Positions 29,990 through 41,040 of a stretch of DNA of 64,000 nt are shown here, in pieces. The notes below the pieces were generated by a model. The model worked only from the letters and a program-made list of their open reading frames with translations. It had not been told where the DNA came from and made no database searches. The first letter of the stretch is position 1, and each line of letters opens with the position of its first letter. Position numbers and translations under genes: made by a program. The stretch comes from Melieria omissa (lineage: Eukaryota > Arthropoda > Insecta > Diptera > Ulidiidae), in assembly GCA_963971225.1 (NCBI GenBank), contig OZ020269.1, positions 1,302,001 to 1,366,000 of the forward strand, given 5' to 3'.

Positions 29990-31547
29990 ATATCGCAACT
30001 TTTTTCTGGAGTATCGGTAAGGCATTCCTTGTAGGGCTAACAACAACAAACACACCCACAGCAGAACCCATAGCAGACGAAAAGGGTAGCAACAACAGCA
30101 AGCAGCGCACAAGCAGCGGACAGATAACACACAACACGTAGAGGAGATTCCCATTCTCGGGCACTGGGCCCCCTTAAGATAAGCCCACAAGTTCTTATTC
30201 AAAATTAACACAAACAATCCCATACACTAACCCATATACACATATATTTTACAAATAGCAAAAATTTGTGAAAAATTTAATTTCCCATATACATACATAG
30301 ATATATCTACTCAATTATTTTGCCGTTGAATATTGTATATACAAGTATATATACATACAAAATTCAACTGGATCAAAAAAATCCCGCAAAAGTAGTTCCG
30401 CTACTGCCGGGGCGTTCATATCCACATAATTTCCCCTGCGCATAACAATTAGCGCTAATCCCCATTTTCGCACTTTTCTTTGTGCGTACATATTGCACAT
30501 TTCCCTCTTTTTCTTTGTGCTTTGCGCACAAGATCAGCAGCAAACAGCCCAGCTGCTGTGTACATTCTGCGCGCCCACTTCTGCACATATTTCTGCATTG
30601 CCCCATGGCTGAACTACAAGGTTGTAGCAAGCCACCGGCTGATCGTTTATCGCTTTTGTCAAAATCGTCGGTGTCAGCAGTGGTGCGGTGTTGCCGCATC
30701 GGTTGAAATGAAAATACCTGACTGAAAACAACTGACCTGAGCACTTTTCCCGTTTTTTCACTCCAATACAGCACCGTCTGGCAACAATCACTTTTGTCTG
30801 TTTTCAGTTTCTCCCTCTTTCGTCGGAAAATATCAGCTGAATTTGACAGTAGCGATAAACAATCCTACCAACACAATACATGTGGTTTTTGGTGTTGCGG
30901 GGATGCTATTACCTTGTTCTTGTGCCATGCATTGCCCTTTGTGCTATATTCGCACTTGGCAGCACGCAACTTCGCTGCTTGGCCTAAGTGCATAAACATA
31001 AACAATAAAGCACAAAGCGGATACAGTGGGACAAGTTACTCATTATCACTGCACATTGAAAATATTCTTTAACTTAGAAAATTTTCAGTCGTGCATATAT
31101 ACCTGTGGAATTTTGACAAAAGCACTTAAGTCGACTTAAGTCAAATTTCAAATTTTTTTAATCATAAAGAAACAATTTAAAGACGCTTCTATTGGTGTAA
31201 TCGGTTTGTTTCTATACATTTAGTTACAGAGATATGACGTGTATAATTTGAACTTTTCTCGAGTTTTGTATGAGATTTGGTCTGCACCTCAGCAGTTTTT
31301 TCGCTCTCCTGAACATTTTGAAAATTAGACTTAGGTTGTTTTGTCAAAATGCCACAGATATACATACATACATACACTTTTACAAGCATTCACTTTACAT
31401 ACATACGGTGGGACAAAGACATCCCACCTGTGCACAAAATAAAAAAAATTTTTTCATCTTATATAATTAGACACACTTTAAAAAATACACTAACAACTAA
31501 GAAATATATTTAAAAATATATTTTTACATACACTTGTACACACATAT
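29990..31547. other. No gene recognised
   Basis: Mixed sequence with short frames on both strands. CCTTGTAGGG at 30023-30032 resembles the end of the MITE at 26916-27327 and may be a broken copy. Nothing else identified. Confidence 0.35.
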
Positions 31548-31633
31548 TAGATTGGATTAGATTTGGGATTCGGACAACACCTGCCCGAGACACTGCGTCC
31601 AAGTAGTGAACTATTGTGTCATGTCCCTCTACG

Positions 31634-34600
31634 TTACTGGAGGAGTTCGTGTCCTCCAATGTTATCTAGGAACTCCTTTAGTTTCCTTAGATTCATTTCA
31701 GACAAATCTCTGGTCTGTATTACCTCCTTCCCTAATATTCGCTTTCTTGCGTGTATTAGGGCAGGGCATTCAGTTATAATATGTATAGAAGTCTCTTCTT
31801 CTTCCATACAAAATCTGCAAAGTTCGCTGTCCGTTAGTCCCAGACGCGCCTTATGCATATTTAGCAGACAGTGTACACTTAGCATCCCCGTCATGACCTT
31901 GAGCTCCTTTCTGCTTAGGTCAATTAGGTACCTAGATTTCCTTTCCGAGTAGGCTGGAAAGAAAAGCTTGGAGCATCGTTGCCCCATTGTGTTCGACCAT
32001 TTGTGGTTTGCTCGATTAATGAATTCCTGTTTAACACAATGTCTGTAATGAGACTTGCTAACACCTATGATTGGATCAGGTCCGTAGGGCCGGCTAGCAG
32101 CCCCATCCTTTGCCAATCTGTCCGCTTCCTCATTACCATCGTGCCCACAGTGCGCAGGGATCCAGTGTATTATCACTTGGTTTTCCCTTGAGAGATCCTG
32201 GAGAACATTTGCTGTCTCCCAGACCAGTTTGGAGTCAAATGTCATCGAGCCTAGGGCCTTGATTGCCGCCTGGCTGTCTGACATTATGATTATCCTTTTC
32301 CTACTAACATTGAGTGTTAGTAATTTCCTGGCACACACATTTATGGCAAAGACCTCAGCCTGAAAAATCGAGGCTTTGTCCCCAAGACTTACAGAAGACT
32401 GGAAACCGGAGCTAAATATTCCTGCCCCTGTTCCTTCTTCTGTCTTGGACCCATCGGTGTACCAGACAATGTCCTCACACGTGAGACTGATCTTTTTATC
32501 AGCCCAGTCCAACCTGTGAGGTATATACGTTGCGTAACTTTTTCTGAAGAGGTGCTTCTGGGGCATCTGGTCCAGAGGCATCCAAAAGCCTCCATCCCGC
32601 CTCGTGTCCCTCAGCAGAGATCGGTGGCCGATTGCCTGTGCATCCCTTGGTATGGATCCATTATGCATCAGCCTGTGTGTGCTATTGGTTGCTGCCATCT
32701 GCACATTCAGTTCCAGCGGTAGCATTCCCAATATAACATTGAGAGCTGCAGTTGGAGTGGTTCTGAGACATCCTGTTATACAGGTATTCGCTAGTCTTTG
32801 TAGTTTCTCTAGCTTAGTCGCAGTTGTTACTTCTGTGGTTTTCTTCCACCAGACTATCGCTCCATAAGTGATAGTTGGCAGAATTACTAGGGTGTAAATC
32901 TTCTGAAGCCATTTCGGCCTCAGACCCCAGTTTTTCCCACAGATCCTCTTGCAGCTCCAGAGAGCATTACCTGCTCTTGTAAGCATGCGGTCTACGTGGG
33001 GTCTCTAGTTCAATTTACTGTCTAGAGTTACCCCTAGGTACTTAACCTCCTTCGAGTAGTTAAGTTCTTTACCAAAGATCCTAACCTGTCTTAGGTTTAA
33101 TTTCCTTTTAAGAGTGAAAGACACTACAATGGTCTTGTCTGGATTCACAGACAGTTTCTGTCTGACGCACCAGCACTCCACTGTGTTCAACGCGTTCTGG
33201 AGCAAGTCTGAGACGGTTTGTCCATCTCTGCCCCTGACTGCGATTACTAGGTCGTCTGCATATGCAATGACTTCATGTCCCTGCTCTGTAAGAGAGCGGA
33301 TTAGTCCGTCAACGACCACAGACCACAGCAGCGGGGATAGGACTCCTCCTTGGGGACACCCCCTTGCTGTTTTTGCAGAGAGCTCTACGCCCCCCCCCCA
33401 AGCTGGACCGAATCACCCTGCTTTCGAGCATTGATGATATCCATCTTATGAGAGTGGTAGGCACCTGGAAGTCTTCTAGCGCTGTTTCTATCGCTTCGAA
33501 GGTCGTGTAGTTGAAGGCCCCTTCATTGTCTAAGAAACCTGCCAGGCAGATCTCCCTCACTTCCAGAGACTTCTCAATCTTGCCTACCAGCACTGATAGG
33601 GCCGTTTCTGTCGATCTACCTTTCTGGTAGGCGTGTTGATTCGTGCTAAGGGGACACCGGGTTAGAATTTCTTCCCTCAGGAAGCGGTCAACAACCTTTC
33701 CAGTCCCTTTAGCACGAAGGCCATTAGGCTTATTGGCCTGAAGGATTTCGGGTCCTTTTTGTTGGATCTTCCAGGTTTTGGCAAATAGATTACATTTACT
33801 GCTCTCCAGGCCTCTGGAATATAGTATAGTAGTATATCTTTGTTAGAATAGGCGCTAGTATATTCATTCCCTTCTGCAAGAGTGCCGGGAAAATGCCATC
33901 TCTTCCCGGTGCTTTGTACGGGGCGAATGATACCAGCGCCCATTTAACTATTTGCGCATTGCCCACGGCTTTGGCCGTTCTCCAATCTTCCCTACTTGGA
34001 CAATACGACTGTCCCGTACTGTCAATCAGAGGATCGGCTGTCAATATGTTCGATCCCGGGAAGTGTGTATTAGTGAGTAGGGCAAGCGATTCTCACTTTT
34101 TGTGGTGGACCCATCTACATCCACTAGAGTTCCGATTGGACAGGATTTTTCCATCGAGAGGATCTTCTGTAGCCTGCAACTGGAGGACATATCTGATACG
34201 TCCTCACAGAACCGCCTAAAAGATTCTCTCTTGGCCTTCCTGATCTCTTGATTGTATTTAGTGAGGGTCTGGGAGTAGGTCTGCCAGTCATTATTGCGCT
34301 TAGCTCTGTTTAACAGTTTCCTTACTTCCTTCCTTAGCTTGCTAAGGTGACCGCTCCACCATGGCGTCTGCCTCTTAAAGGTCTTGGTCTTTAGGGGACA
34401 GTTTTCTTCATAGGCATTGAGGATGGATCCCTTGAGCGTTGTCGAGGCCCTTTCCAATCTGTCTATGATATCTATCCTATTCTCTATTCGAGAAGGAATA
34501 AGCTGTTCCAACTGGCTGCAGTAACTGCCCCAGTCGGTCTGTCTTTTTGGTCTAAATGACACCTTTTCAAGCTCCCGATTCCCTAATGTGAACCTGATCT

Positions 34601-35231
34601 GCCTGTGGTCTGAGCATGACGGCTCATCGGATACCCGCCAATTACTGACAAGGTCTGTTGTCATTGAGGTTGTCAAGGTCATATCCAAGACTTCCTCTCT
34701 GACCCTAGTTACAAACGTAGGACTGTCACCAACGTTACATAAATTTAAGTCTAAAGCGAGTATAAAGTTGAAAAGTGACTCACCTCTAGCGTTTACGTCG
34801 GAGCTGCCCGACATGGTGTGATGGGCGTTCGCATCACAGCCAAGTATCAGCTCCATATTGTTGCCCCTAGCATAGGCAACTAACTGTTCTGCTAGTCTTG
34901 GAGGGCAGTGTTCGTCATCCCCAGGGAAGTACGCGGACGCTATGATGACCTCCCTGGAGTTCCAGACGTTTTTTCCCGCGCAGAGATTCGGTGTAACATA
35001 ATCTGTTAACGGGAAAAAGGAAATATTATTGAATATGATGCAGGCTCTGGCTCTCGTGTTCGATTGGCAACATAGTACCTTACCTGCCTGGGATAGCCCC
35101 CGAATCTGTCCATTGGTGCTGGTCCATGGTTCCTGCACCAGGGCTATACTAGGACCCAAGGTGTTCAGGGTCCTAGCTAAGACAGCCGAAGCTGCCACCG
35201 CCCTATGGAGATTGATTTGAACAATCTCCAT
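31634..35231 (-). pseudogene. LINE ORF2: endonuclease, RT, RNase H; frameshifted
   Basis: Begins ATG at 35231. The endonuclease (35231 to about 34480) shows INLHRAVAAS, LVQEPW (catalytic Glu), GCDANAHH, GDSPTFV and SDEPSCSDHRQI (final Asp-His), an APE-type fold that nicks the target. RT motifs follow on several frames: YKAPGRDGI (about 33910), YLPKPGR and FRPISLM (about 33780-33720), FLDNEGAFN (about 33540), and YADDLV (about 33260-33243, the catalytic pair). An uninterrupted final frame (32986-31634) carries RNase H (YTDGSKTEEG, QAEVFA, SDSQAAI, GNEEADRLAK) and a cysteine-histidine motif (CRFCMEEEETSIHIITEC). Frameshifts lie near 34040, 33870, 33600, 33400 (C-run at 33391-33400) and 33000. 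Confidence 0.8.
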
Positions 35232-36580
35232 CTAGGCTTGCGGTCCCTTCGTGTGAGATCCCGCACGCTTACCTCCTCTACCCCTCGTCTGCACCCGTTC
35301 AATACTGCCCGGACTATTTGCAGACTTATCCAACAGGCCCAGTCGTCTGGACGGATTTGCCACTCCAGTCAACCTTGTCTGTCGGACGGGCTTAGCTGAG
35401 GTAGGCTTTGCTGGCCCCACCAATGCCTGTCTTGGCGTCCTGTCACTGGTCCGTTCGACTGTTTTGTCGGTCCGAGTGACGGGTTGCGTCCGTCCGCCAG
35501 CCGGCGGTCGGTCCCCGCTTACCCGAGCCAGTGCTTGTGCGCTGGTGGATGGTTTTGCCTCATCCACCCTAGCGTTTGACGTCGTCTTGTCTGTGCCGCC
35601 GCCCCTGGTCACCGATGACTTGGTCCCCTGGTCACGCTTAACCCTGAACTGAACCCTTCCCAACTCAAAGAAGGGAAGGTCCTTCAGCGCAGAGAGTTGC
35701 GCAACCGAGGGATCATCGATGGCCAGTGTTAACGTTGTTCCCTGCGCCGCGACAGACCTGTTCAGTACCTTCCAGTTGCCTGTTGGTAGTGAACGGTTCT
35801 GCGTATGGAGCATCCGAAGAATATCGTCGGCTGGGAGAGAGCAGCCGGGGAAGAACGCAGTGGCTACGCTGTGCTTGGGAATGTCATTACCCTCCACCAG
35901 TTTCACCTTCTTCTCCGCCAGCTGGGGTTTCGACATTATCCCCCTCAGCCAATTCCTCGATGTCTCATCGGCGCAGTTCACAATTATCCACCCTGGCTTG
36001 AAGGAGCATCCTTGGAACCGAATTTGAGGGCCATCAACGGGCAGCTTACGCAGCTCCTCCTTGATAGCCCCCTCTATCGCCCTCTGCTCCTCCAAGTTTA
36101 AGTGGATGCCGGGAATTCGTCCGGCAGATTCCCTACCTTGATCGCTGCAGCAGCTTCAGCAAAGGACGGACTAAACTTCGTCCTCTTCGGTGCGGGTTGC
36201 GCCGCTTCGATTCTGCTGCAGCCATCAGCTTCGACCACCTTCGTTGTCTCAGCCAAGACAGCTTTGAGAGCCTCCTCGTAGGGCGTACCTGCCGCCATCA
36301 GCTTCCTCAGCCCCTTCTTCTGAGAAGTCGTTAACCGCTTTCTCTTCAGAGAGATGGCTTCGGTAGCTTCTACCAGCGCAGGTAGACCCTGCGATAGTGC
36401 CCCCTCAACTGCCAAAGTTGACGTGGTGGTCGAACTACCTTGTGAACACTCACTGTTTACCCTGCTCCTAGTCGGTCGGTCTCTCCAACCGCTAGGCAAA
36501 ATTTCAGCAGATTGCTGATCAATGGCGTCAGTCTTTCCGACGTCCATACCATCCGAGGCTAGTGTAGAAGAGCTCATCAT
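35232..36580 (-). pseudogene. LINE ORF1 (DUF4780-like), one frameshift
   Basis: Nucleic-acid-binding ORF1 protein of the LINE. A start at ATG 36580 or 36577 is more plausible than the upstream ATG at 36748, because the intervening residues look like untranslated leader. The N-terminal part is Ser/Thr-rich with a basic SLKRKRLTTSQKKGLRKL block. A one-base loss near 36108 shifts the frame. The second part (36095-35232) holds the globular region around RFQGCSFKPGWIIVNCADE and WLRGIMSKPQL, characteristic of DUF4780 of insect LINE ORF1 proteins, then a basic, proline-rich tail. The stop TAG is at 35234-35232, directly abutting the ORF2 ATG. Confidence 0.65.
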
Positions 36581-37090
36581 CTGGATCGTGCGGCCACCTA
36601 CTCCGACGAGGCTTTTCGGTGGCCATTGCAAAGTGTGGGGACGGGAAGGTCGCCCATGACAGAGCCCCATGCCATGGGAAGTCCAAAATACTACCCGAGA
36701 TGGACAGGTACACACATATACACATACCCGTACATATTTATTTTCCATTTAACAAAATAAATAGGGGAATTCTTTGCCACTCTCTTTGTAAGGTGCCACC
36801 TCTGCTAGATTTCGACGTTCCAGCAATCCAAGAAAAAAATTCCTATTGTCATTTAAGGTATATACAGTCTGTCCAGTAGAAGCGTGATCGACCAAATTAT
36901 CACTTAGAGTACGGTTATCAAAAAAATTTGAATGCATCTAAGTAGCCTCATCATTTTTGTAATACGCACTGCAAAAATTGTCAGTCTCGTGAAAAAATTA
37001 CAAAGTACAGGGTATTTTAACAAGATGAGCTCCGCGTGAGAGAAGCGACTTGAAGCCGTATACTTTTGTCTACACCCTAGAAGGCCGTAA

Positions 37091-38130
37091 ATGTCACGTT
37101 TAGCTGCAGCAAAATATATGAAGAAGTCGACGTCATTCGTAACGAGGTGGACGAATCGGTATATGGAAGCAAAAAATGTCGACGATTTGGCTGGGCGGGG
37201 CCTTGAACAAAATACCTCCCAAAACAGGACAAGAAGATCATTGATTTGTTTGCGACGAAGCCGGGCTTATCGTTGCGTAAAGCTAAAGCAGTTTTAGAGA
37301 AAAGTGATGTTCAAATATCAAAATAGACGGTTCGAGGACGTTTAAAAACTAACGACGTTAAATACCGGAACTCTTTGAAAAAACTGTTGCTCTCATCATC
37401 ACACGTTCAAAAACGGCTTGCCTGGGCTTATGCCAATTCAGATCGGAATTAGAATGATGTACTATTTACGGATGAATTCCAATTTTTAGCAAATATGCTA
37501 CATAAATCGATCTTGGTGCGCCGCCATCAACCGATTGTTCCAACGAACTGTTAAAGACCCAGTAAAGGTCCATGTTTGGGGGTACTTCTCAGAAAAAGGA
37601 TTTGGGCGACTTCTCGTTCTTACCATCAACTTGAACGCGGTTTTGATGAACAAAATTTATGAAAAAGCTTTATTACCATCAGCTGCGAAGATGTTCGGGA
37701 GAAGAGAACTCTCTTGGATTAGGGTCAGATGGGGTAAATGTACACAAGGGGTAAATGTAAACAGGGGTTATTTTATGCTTTTAAAATTAACTGCAACAGA
37801 CCATGACCCAAAAAAATATTAGTTTACATGCTAAATTAATATTTTTTTGGGTCATGGGCTGTTGCAATTAATTTTAAAAGCATAAAATAACCCCTGTTTA
37901 CATTTACCTCTTGTTTACATTTACCCCATCTGACCCTATACAAGAAGACAACGACCACAAAAATCGCAGCCGAATGTGTGCTGAGTGGAAACAGAAAAAT
38001 GGGGTAGAGGTGTTAGATTCGCCCTCACAGTCGCCTGATGCCAACCCGATAGAAAATGTGTGGGAAATAGTAAAGCAGAAACTCAGAGGAAATAGTATAT
38101 TGACAGCAAAACCGTTATCGAGGCAACTTC
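37091..38130 (+). pseudogene. Tc1-like transposase, decayed
   Basis: The start MSRLAAAKYMKKSTSFVTRW is a helix-turn-helix that binds the TIRs, then DDLAGRGL. Later blocks appear in other frames: SLRKAKAVL, FTDEF (first Asp, near 37466), VHVWGYFSEKGFG (about 37550), QEDNDHK (second Asp, near 37945) and SPSQSPDANPIENVW (Glu). Counting on copy B gives 34 residues between the last two catalytic residues, so DD34E. Frameshifts, stops (for example at 37324-37326) and the MITE make it non-functional. Confidence 0.8.
37722..37936. mobile_element. Palindromic MITE, TA target, GGGTCAGATGGGG ends
   Basis: Two arms of about 100 bp (GGGTCAGATGGGGTAAAT..., then CAGGGGTTATTTTATGC and AAAAAAATATTA) separated by a small loop. 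TA at 37720-37721 and 37937-37938. Copy B of the host Tc1 element has the empty site GGATTATACAAG near 63890. Would form a nearly perfect hairpin. Confidence 0.9.
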
Positions 38131-38344
38131 GGCTGATTTGAAGTCGATTGCCACGGCAACTTGCTCAGATCTTAGTGCAGAGTATGGGTCGGAGGTTTGA
38201 GGCCATAATAGCGAATGGCGGCGACTATACTTGTTATTAAAAATATTGCGTACAATAAATATAAACGCATAAAATGCAGTTTGTTTGAAACGAATCGGAC
38301 AAATAGTTTCCAAGTTACGGCGATCACGCTTCTACTGGACAGAC

Positions 38345-38660
38345 TGTATGTCAACATCAATTTTACAGCCCAATTCTGTACACTTGATAAATTCACCATA
38401 TTGACTATTTGTCAAGTTTTTATTATTATTCAAGAATAGGTTTTCTATTCCCAAAAATAACAGCTCTTTTCTTGATAAATTGTCAAAAGTGTGAATGCTA
38501 TTGACAACAGCATACAAATTGAAATTTTGCATATTGAAAATGGAAGAATTGTGCATGTTTACACTTTTACATCAGAAAAATAAAAAAAAATGCCGTTACC
38601 TCCCACGAATTATTTTTTGTATGCAAAAAGCGCCTATTGTGAAACTATTGAAAAAAAACG
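38345..38660. other. No gene recognised
   Basis: AT-rich flank of Tc1 element A. CTTGATAAATT(C/G) and TTGTCAA motifs here echo those in the palindrome at 38855-39051, which suggests that family may have inserted nearby before. Confidence 0.35.
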
Positions 38661-38664
38661 CACA

Positions 38665-38755
38665 AACTTATTTCCAACTCAGCCAGGATTCGAACCTGGG
38701 GCGCTCGGTATGAGAAGCCGCGCGTACCCGCTGGGCTATCAAGGCCGATTTTTTT
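38665..38755 (-). mobile_element. tRNA-derived SINE head (SINE3)
   Basis: The minus strand carries TAGCCCAGCGGGTACGC (A box) and GGTTCGAATCC (B box) with a perfect 5-bp T-stem (CCAGG/CCTGG). It shares CTTCTCATACCGAGCGCCCC-type sequence with the SINE2 head. The acceptor ends do not pair, so it is not a working tRNA gene. The body is not recognisable beyond about 38665. Confidence 0.65.
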
Positions 38756-38854
38756 TTTTGCAAAACTTACTTTACTGAAACTTTTTGTCTTATTTTTTGA
38801 CAATTTGACAGCTGTCGCATCTTCACCTTATGTTGAATTAAATGAGCTTTTTAC

Positions 38855-39051
38855 TTTATCAATGTTGCATCAGAATACCAGCAAAGCTTTTGCTTGATAA
38901 AAATCTTGACAAAATTCCTTGATACAAAATTTGTCAAGAATACACAGACAGCCTGATTCTGTGTATTCTTGACAAATTTTTTATCAAGAAATTTTGTCAA
39001 GATTTTTATCAAGCAAAAGCTTTGCTGGTATTCTGATGCAACATTGATAAA
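38855..39051. mobile_element. Palindromic fold-back MITE
   Basis: Arms of about 93 bp starting TTTATCAATGTTGCATCA, with the mirror ending TGATGCAACATTGATAAA. Inner repeats of CTTGACAAA and TTGATAAAAA occur. Very few mismatches between arms, so it could fold into a long hairpin. TSD not certain. Confidence 0.8.
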
Positions 39052-39059
39052 TAGTACAG

Positions 39060-39720
39060 TAAATAGAGACAAATAAATCACATTTACTAAAAAAAAATAC
39101 TTAATGGCTGAAATTTTGAGGGTGTGTTCGAGGGCATGTCCTGAGTCTAAAACTGAGTTTTCGTATTCGAGGGGGTGGGGGAAGATACTACCCCCTGCTT
39201 ATTTAGGGGTGAGCTCGTTTTAACTCCTTATCTCCGGTGCTATTGCTCTTACCGACAAGTCAGAGGGATCAAATTTGTGGGGAATAAAATTATCTATCTA
39301 ATGATAATAAAATCGAGGTCATAGGTCGATTAGGTGAATCACAATGGCCGGTCAAAGGTCAAAAGTGAGGGATAGTTTTCGTTTTTCGTGAATACCTTGA
39401 AACCGGTAGGGTTTTTCGCATACTGCTTCGATACCATTTTAAAGTACTTGAAATTACCTACAAAATGAGTGCTCGAACACTCATCTACTATAAATAGTTT
39501 GCGGTCAATCCAACGACCAAGTTGACCGCGTGCGCCGATGTTGACCGCGCGCGCTGTACGTGCGAGCACGTAGAGAGTGCAATGTATGCGCAATGAGTAC
39601 TTCTCGCGCCGTGCGCGGCCGTGTGCTTGATAATGATGATGCAGAAACAAAAGCATGGCTTGATAAATGTTATAATACATCTGTATTTTTGCCCATCAAA
39701 TAGCAATGTTTTATCAAAAC
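39060..39720. other. No gene recognised
   Basis: Mixed sequence with a GC-rich piece (TGCGCGCGCGGTCAACA-like, about 39530-39630). No domain, TIR or TSD recognised. Confidence 0.35.
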
Positions 39721-39907
39721 ACGAAATTCACTTTTTTCCATTGTTTACAAAAATTCAGAGGTAGCGTCACTTCGAAAGCAATAACTTGAAAACGAGTCAA
39801 CCAAATGTCATGAAACTTTGACAGAATCTAAGTTAAGGATGGTTTTCCATGTACAACACAATAATTCTTAATTTTTGGCGCCATCTCTATGTCAGGCCAA
39901 AGACTTT

Positions 39908-40736
39908 TCAGCCCATGTAGTAATGTTCAATTGGGTTTAGGTGAGAACTTTGCGCGGGCCATTCCATAAGAATAACATTTTGCGCTGCAAACCAATCTTT
40001 GGCCAAGCGAGATGTGTGTTTGGGGTCATTATTCTGTTGGAAAATGACTCCAGGGCCCATAACTTGTTGTGCATAGGGAAGCATTTCAGTGGACAGTATG
40101 TCAATGTATTTTTGGTTCTCCAGGTTGCCTTTTATGAGATGTATGGGCCCCACACAGTGCCATCCAAAGCAGTCCCATAACATAATGCTTCCACCTTCAT
40201 TCTTGACAGTCTTCTGCGTGTATTTGGTGTCATACGCACGGGTGACAGGGCGGCGAACATACTTCCTGCCATCCGATCCAACTAGGTTTACCTTTGTTTT
40301 ATCACTAAAAAGTACGCTGCGCCACTTCGGTTGGTTTCTGCCAGCTAAGTGCTTTCTGGCAAACTGAAGTTGTTCTTTTAAAAATTTTTGGCAGCAACAT
40401 CAGCACCTTGCGCACCACCCGGCCGTATAAATTGGTCTCCCGTAGCCTTCTGCGAATGGTAGAGCTGCTAACTTCTGCACCACATTCAAGTCCAATTACT
40501 TTTGAGGACTTGAATGGGTCGTCTTTTGCCGCTTTTATAATTCGCCTATCAATTTTTTCGCTCGTTTTCTTTTTTCGGCCTCGAGTTTCTGGTTTTGGCA
40601 TCCAATTTACGGCGTTATGGATTTTGCAGAGCGATATCTTAAATATCGTGGATATTTCGCGATATGTTTTTCGTTCTTCTACCATCACCCTGATCATTTG
40701 TCTTTCTACATTTGTGCAAGTTTTTCCGCGACCCAT
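39908..40736 (-). pseudogene. Tc1-like transposase, decayed, catalytic Asp changed
   Basis: Minus strand. The N-terminus MGRGKTCTNVERQMI begins at 40736, with paired helix-turn-helix regions (KTYREISTIFKISLCKIHNAV; SSSTIRRRLRETNLYGR) and a GRKKK hook between them. A frameshift near 40320 leads to the core: IMLWDCFGWHCVGP, FQQNNDPKHTS and EWPAQSSHLNPIEHYY. The spacing from the second catalytic position to Glu is 34 residues (DD34E), but that Asp is Asn here. A stop follows at about 39908. TIRs were not identified; the MITE at 41041 sits upstream of it. Confidence 0.8.
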
Positions 40737-41040
40737 TTCTATGGTTAGTAAACAGATTTTTTTTTAAGCATGTACTATGCAAGTTTTTATATTTTTATAC
40801 AATAACTTACCGTTACGTTAAGTGAAATTTGCGAACATTTTGCTTTTAGAACAGGTTTGACAACGTGTTCTTATTTTTTTGCACAGTAAAATTATTTTCA
40901 AATCTATAAAAAAAGCGGGTGTCGGACAATGTTGTCATACGATTTTTTGTAAAACAGTAAAATTTGTGTGATAATTACAGCTAAGACAATGTGGGTATAT
41001 CAAAAGTTTTTGTAACAACACTGTTTGCTTGAAATATATA

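Larger units (their letters stand above)
31548..36748 (-). mobile_element. LOA/Jockey-type LINE, near full length
   Basis: Minus strand: a probable 5' leader, ORF1 (to 35232), ORF2 with endonuclease, reverse transcriptase and RNase H (35231-31634), and a short 3' UTR ending in repeats of GATTGGATTA-type sequence near 31548. The EN-RT-RNase H order and a DUF4780-like ORF1 suggest the LOA clade. Several frameshifts make it defective. Confidence 0.8.
36865..38346 (+). mobile_element. Tc1-like element A, 26-bp perfect TIRs, TA target
   Basis: Ends CAGTCTGTCCAGTAGAAG, identical over 26 bp when inverted, with TA at 36863-36864 and 38347-38348. It contains a decayed DD34E transposase and a 215-bp palindromic MITE (37722-37936). 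Copy B begins at about 63124. Confidence 0.9.

Noticed and set aside
30373..30774. Host gene of 133 codons on the minus strand
   Set aside because: No recognisable domain, no splice context, overlapping frames of similar length on the other strand; most likely chance.
34588..35399. Plus-strand proteins across the LINE
   Set aside because: Antisense shadows of the LINE endonuclease and ORF1.
38677..38747. tRNA gene on the minus strand
   Set aside because: A and B boxes and a good T-stem are present, but the acceptor strands do not pair. The same head sequence belongs to SINE2, so it is a SINE head.
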